Shown: positions 60,314-64,000 of the stretch, piece by piece
Layout: each line of letters begins with the position of its first letter
How positions within the stretch are numbered: the stretch's first letter is position 1
From: Lachnospiraceae bacterium
GTDB taxonomy: Bacteria; Bacillota; Clostridia; Lachnospirales; Lachnospiraceae
Direction: 5' to 3'
Assembly: GCA_016280395.1 (NCBI GenBank)
Contig: JAEEGQ010000022.1
Span: 62,001-126,000 of the forward strand
DNA length: 64,000 nucleotides
The notes under the pieces: model-generated
Told to the model about the DNA's origin: nothing
Databases searched by the model: none
What the model saw: only the letters and a program-made list of their open reading frames with translations
Program-made: the position numbers and the translations under genes

Positions 60314-60362
60314 CTTTTAGGGATTGCGGATCGCATCCGGTGATCCGGAACTTATGCAATTT

Positions 60363-60394
60363 AAGAGGGGCTGTGCGTTACAGCCCCTTTTTAA
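60363..60394 (+). terminator. Rho-independent terminator between kduI and GH28
   Basis: GGGGCTGT-GCGTT-ACAGCCCC then TTTTT. Confidence 0.88.
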
Positions 60395-60469
60395 GACTTT
60401 AGGCGCTTTCCGGGCCTTATGCAAAGAACGGAATACGGGCTTTGGCAGCGGAAGGCAAAGGAGGATACG

Positions 60470-62398
60470 GTGGTTTACGAAGATCTTTTGTTTAATGACA
60501 GGGCAACATACGGAGAAGAACTGCGCGAGCTGCGCATGATCGATGCGGAGAACAAGCCCGTGGACGGGAAATATATCCTTTGGCTTGCAGAAAGGATAAA
60601 GGGCATGGATCCGATGCTTTACGAGCACTACAATGCCATGAGGCTGATCTTTAAGGGGGCGCTTTCGCGTTTTCTTGCCTCTTTTCCCGATCGTCCCGTA
60701 AAGGATGAAAATGTTGCCGGCGCCATTCGCATGATGGCGGGGCTTAAGCTCATTAATGCCGAAAAGTATCTGCCGCTGCTCCTTGAAAAACCTGCTGCGG
60801 AGCGCCTTGAGGCTGATCCGGCGGCAGGGGATATTGCAACAAAATATGCGATAAAGGTGATCCTTACGGATTCGAGAAATGCGACATTTGAGCTTCCAAA
60901 CGCAGGCCTTTATTATACGGAAAAACCGTATCAGATCTACTTGAACGGCGAATTTTACGCGGAATCAAACAAGGTTGTGGAGAGCCTCTACGGGCTTACT
61001 CCCGACACTTTTTACAAGATATACATCCTTACGGACGGCGTTTGCACAATGGCGGAATTCCGCACAAAAGAAGAGTTTGTGACGCTGAATGTCAGGGATT
61101 TTGGCGCTGCTGGCGACGGCGCGCATGATGATACGCTTGCGATCCAGGCGGCTATATCCTGCTGTCCCGCGGATTCGAGGATATTCATCCCTGAAGGGAA
61201 ATACAGGGTCACAAGCATCTTCTTAAAGAGCGATATTACAATAGAACTTGCAAAAGGAGCCACGCTTATCGGCTGTCCCGACAGGGAACGCCTTGCCATC
61301 CTTCCCGGAAGGACTGAGGCCTACGACGAAAAGGACGAATATCTGCTTGGAAGCTGGGAGGGTAACCCTCTTAACTGCTTTTCCGCAATGATCACCGGCG
61401 TAGGGGTGAAGAATGTCACCATTTGCGGCCGGGGCACGCTTGACGGCGGCGCAAACGCGGACAACTGGTGGAAAGACCCGAAGAAATATGACAGGGCATG
61501 GAGACCGAGGCTTCTCTTCCTGTGCCGCTGTAAGGATGTCACCCTGCAGGGCGTTACGATTCAGAACAGCCCTTCATGGAACCTGCATCCGATGTTCTCG
61601 GATAACCTTAAATTCATTGATCTTACGATCAAAAATCCCAAGGATTCCCCGAACACAGACGGCCTCGACCCCGAATCCTGCAGCAATGTCCAGATAGTTG
61701 GCGTATTCTTCTCCGTAGGAGACGACTGCATAGCAATTAAGTCAGGCAAGATATACATGGGTTCAACCTACAAGACCCCCTGCAGCAATATTGACATCAG
61801 GCACTGCTGCATGCGTGACGGGCACGGTTCTGTTACGCTCGGAAGCGAGATGGCCGGCGGCGTGACGAACCTTACCGTACACGACTGCGAGTTCATCCAC
61901 ACGGACAGGGGACTTCGCATAAAGACCAGGCGCGGACGCGGAAAAGATGCCGTAATTACCAACATCCTGTTTGACAACATCAGGATGGACAACGTGTCAA
62001 CGCCTATAGTCATCAACGAATTCTACTTCTGCGACCCGGACGGACACAGCGAATATGTGCAGTCAAGGGATTACCGCGAGCCCGACGACAGGCTGCCTTA
62101 TATCGGCAACCTCCGTTTCCAGAACTTAGACTGCGTGGATTGCCACGCTGCGGGCGTGTTTATGTACGGACTCCCCGAGAAGAAGATAGGCAACGTTTCA
62201 TTCGAGAATATCAATATTTCCTTCAGTGACAACCCGGTTCCCGGCCGTCCCGCAATGATGGACGGGGCTGTTGATGTGACAAAGCTGGGCTTCTTTGCGA
62301 AGAATGTAGCGGAGCTTACCCTTGAAAACATCAATATCACCGGATATGAAGGCGAAAAATTCAGGATATCCGACACCGATAAGGTAGTGATAAGATGA
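60470..62398 (+). CDS. GH28 polygalacturonase-like enzyme with N-terminal extension
   Basis: NPKDSPNTDGLDPESCSNVQI, GDDCIAIKSG, GSVTLGSEMAGGVTNL GH28 motifs. Likely GTG start 60470 after AAAGGAGG; upstream ATG at 60419 lacks an RBS. Confidence 0.88.
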   Translation: MVYEDLLFNDRATYGEELRELRMIDAENKPVDGKYILWLAERIKGMDPMLYEHYNAMRLIFKGALSRFLASFPDRPVKDENVAGAIRMMAGLKLINAEKYLPLLLEKPAAERLEADPAAGDIATKYAIKVILTDSRNATFELPNAGLYYTEKPYQIYLNGEFYAESNKVVESLYGLTPDTFYKIYILTDGVCTMAEFRTKEEFVTLNVRDFGAAGDGAHDDTLAIQAAISCCPADSRIFIPEGKYRVTSIFLKSDITIELAKGATLIGCPDRERLAILPGRTEAYDEKDEYLLGSWEGNPLNCFSAMITGVGVKNVTICGRGTLDGGANADNWWKDPKKYDRAWRPRLLFLCRCKDVTLQGVTIQNSPSWNLHPMFSDNLKFIDLTIKNPKDSPNTDGLDPESCSNVQIVGVFFSVGDDCIAIKSGKIYMGSTYKTPCSNIDIRHCCMRDGHGSVTLGSEMAGGVTNLTVHDCEFIHTDRGLRIKTRRGRGKDAVITNILFDNIRMDNVSTPIVINEFYFCDPDGHSEYVQSRDYREPDDRLPYIGNLRFQNLDCVDCHAAGVFMYGLPEKKIGNVSFENINISFSDNPVPGRPAMMDGAVDVTKLGFFAKNVAELTLENINITGYEGEKFRISDTDKVVIR

Positions 62399-63771
62399 AT
62401 GAGATAAAAGCAGTTATTTTTGATGTTGACGGGACTCTTACCGATACCGAAAAGTATTATTTTGAGGCATGGCCGAAGGCTCTCTTGCATTTCGGTTATA
62501 AGGCTTCAAGTGAGATCGTTTTGCAGATGCGCTCACTTGGCCGCCCGTTTGCAGTAGAGCGGTTCAAAGAGTGGTTCGGGCCGGATTTCGATTACTTCAA
62601 GGTCAGGGAATATCGCAGGGAGCTTGTGCAAAAGCTTGTTGAAGAACACGGGATCCCGCTTAAACCGGGTGTTCACGAGATCCTTGCATGGCTTAAGAAA
62701 CAGGGGATAGTTACTGCGATCGCTACCGCAAACGATCGCGGGAGGACAGCGGCATACCTGAAGAAGATAGGGCTTGACGGCTGTTTTGACATGGTCTTTT
62801 GTGCCGATATGGTGGAGTTTGGCAAGCCGGCGCCGGACATCTATGCCTATGCGTGCAGGGGGCTTTCCCTTGATCCTTCGCTATGCATGGCTGTGGAGGA
62901 TTCGCCAAACGGCGTGAAAAGCGCGTACGCTGCAGGCTGCAGGGTGGTAATGGTGCCGGACCTTACCGAACCGGACGAAGAGATAAAGCCAATGCTCTAC
63001 GCGTGCGTGGACGGGCTGGTGAAGATAAAGGAATTGATCGGAGAAAAAGAAATGTCAGAAACAATAAACAAAGACAACGAAAAACTTATCGAGTTCTGGA
63101 ACAAGAGACTCGAACTCTCGGACGAGGACAAAAAGGAGCTGGAGGGGCAGGCTGCAGAGAGCTTTGAAGAAGTGGCGTCCCTTGCTCCGAGTGAAAAGCT
63201 TGTTCTTGCAGCAAAGTCGCTCGGGGAATGCAAAAAGGTGCTCGATTACGGCTGCGGCACGGGCTGGGCAGGGATAATCGCTGCAAAGAGCGGCTGTGCG
63301 GATGTTACCGCAGTGGATGTCTGCGAGGGGCCAGCAGGCACGGCAAGGGTTTACGCGAAAGCATGCGGCGTGGATGCAAATATGCATATCAGCTGCGTTT
63401 CAACAGAATGGCTCGAAAGTGTTGAAACCGGGATGTATGATGGCTTTATCTGTTCAAATGTTCTTGACGTTATCCCGGATGAAACAGCAGACAGGATAAT
63501 AAAAGAGGCTGCAAGGGTTACAGGCCCCGGTGCAAAGGTGATCTTCAGCTTTAACTACTACATTTCGCCCCAAAAGGCAAAAGAGAGAGGCATAGAGCTT
63601 ACAGACGGGCGAAGACTTTATGAAGATGGCGTTCTGCGCCTCAATTCGTGGTCGGACAGGGAATGGGAAGAGAGGGTTGCTCCGTTCTTTGAAGTAGAAA
63701 AGCTCGAGTATTTCGCATGGCCAGGCGAACAAAAGGAGAGCAGAAGGCTGTTTTACCTGAAAAAACGATAA
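62395..63771 (+). CDS. Fusion of HAD-like (beta-phosphoglucomutase type) phosphatase and class I SAM methyltransferase
   Basis: AVIFDVDGTLTDTEKYYFEAWPKAL and AVEDSPNGVKSAYAAGC, then VLDYGCGTGWAGIIAAKSGC. Confidence 0.88.
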   Translation: MNEIKAVIFDVDGTLTDTEKYYFEAWPKALLHFGYKASSEIVLQMRSLGRPFAVERFKEWFGPDFDYFKVREYRRELVQKLVEEHGIPLKPGVHEILAWLKKQGIVTAIATANDRGRTAAYLKKIGLDGCFDMVFCADMVEFGKPAPDIYAYACRGLSLDPSLCMAVEDSPNGVKSAYAAGCRVVMVPDLTEPDEEIKPMLYACVDGLVKIKELIGEKEMSETINKDNEKLIEFWNKRLELSDEDKKELEGQAAESFEEVASLAPSEKLVLAAKSLGECKKVLDYGCGTGWAGIIAAKSGCADVTAVDVCEGPAGTARVYAKACGVDANMHISCVSTEWLESVETGMYDGFICSNVLDVIPDETADRIIKEAARVTGPGAKVIFSFNYYISPQKAKERGIELTDGRRLYEDGVLRLNSWSDREWEERVAPFFEVEKLEYFAWPGEQKESRRLFYLKKR

Positions 63772-63859
63772 AAAACAATAGCGGTTTTGTGAAAATAAGC
63801 CTTGACTTTTTGCGGCCATTGTTGCATAATACAAAGGCGGTTTTGAAAGAGACCGCATT

Positions 63860-63933
63860 CGAGGCGTGGCTCAGTTTGGTAGAGCGCTGCGTTCGGGACG
63901 CAGAGGTCGTGGGTTCGAATCCCGTCGCCTCGA
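63860..63933 (+). tRNA. tRNA-Pro(CGG)
   Basis: Acceptor CGAGGCG/CGCCTCG, anticodon stem CTGCG/CGCAG, loop TTCGGGA (anticodon CGG). Confidence 0.95.
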
Positions 63934-63968
63934 CTTGACCGGCGGTTTCGTACGGAATCTCCGGGAAT

Positions 63969-64000
63969 GCTGGAATAGCTCAGCCGGTAGAGCACTTCAC
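63969..64000 (+). tRNA. Partial tRNA cut by the window end, possibly tRNA-Thr
   Basis: GCTGGAA-TA-GCTCAGCCGGTAGAGC-A-CTTCA: acceptor 5' strand, D arm and start of the anticodon stem; anticodon not visible. Confidence 0.7.

Noticed and set aside
63717-63995. ORFs 63717-63938 (+) and 63753-63995 (-)
   Set aside because: They overlap tRNA-Pro(CGG) and the end of the fusion CDS.

Overview
The window looks like chromosomal DNA from a Lachnospiraceae-like Firmicute. It is densely coded, mostly on the + strand. I see no CRISPR array, transposon or prophage. In order it carries: the 3' part of comEC; two zinc-ribbon membrane proteins; a cytosolic 5'-nucleotidase-like phosphoesterase; an anion permease; an EF-G-like GTPase; a hybrid histidine kinase; dapF; a cysS-mrnC-rlmB-sigH block; a Na+-translocating biotin decarboxylase operon; tRNA-Thr and tRNA-Pro; a purE-purM-purN-purD-glyA block; a LacI-controlled fructan utilisation locus (ABC permeases, binding lipoproteins, two GH32-type proteins, fructokinase); a very large SH3b-repeat glucosaminidase paired with a membrane-anchored cohesin-like protein; clpC and radA; an operon with a beta-propeller protein, an apparently circularly permuted solute-binding protein and an orphan permease; udp; an anchored type I pullulanase; a FliM-N-motif protein; tRNA-Trp; tgt-yajC; a YgiQ-type radical SAM protein; a pectin operon (kdgK-kduI-GH28); a HAD-methyltransferase fusion; and two more tRNAs. 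The observations I consider most worth following up are: the lobe-swapped solute-binding protein with an ATPase-less permease; the HAD-methyltransferase fusion that keeps a Shine-Dalgarno and ATG at the seam; the stand-alone protein beginning with a FliM-like CheY-binding motif; a structured 5' leader before the SH3b autolysin; and several hairpins, palindromes and repeats in intergenic DNA. All calls are from reading sequence and the supplied ORFs; no database search or folding program was run.
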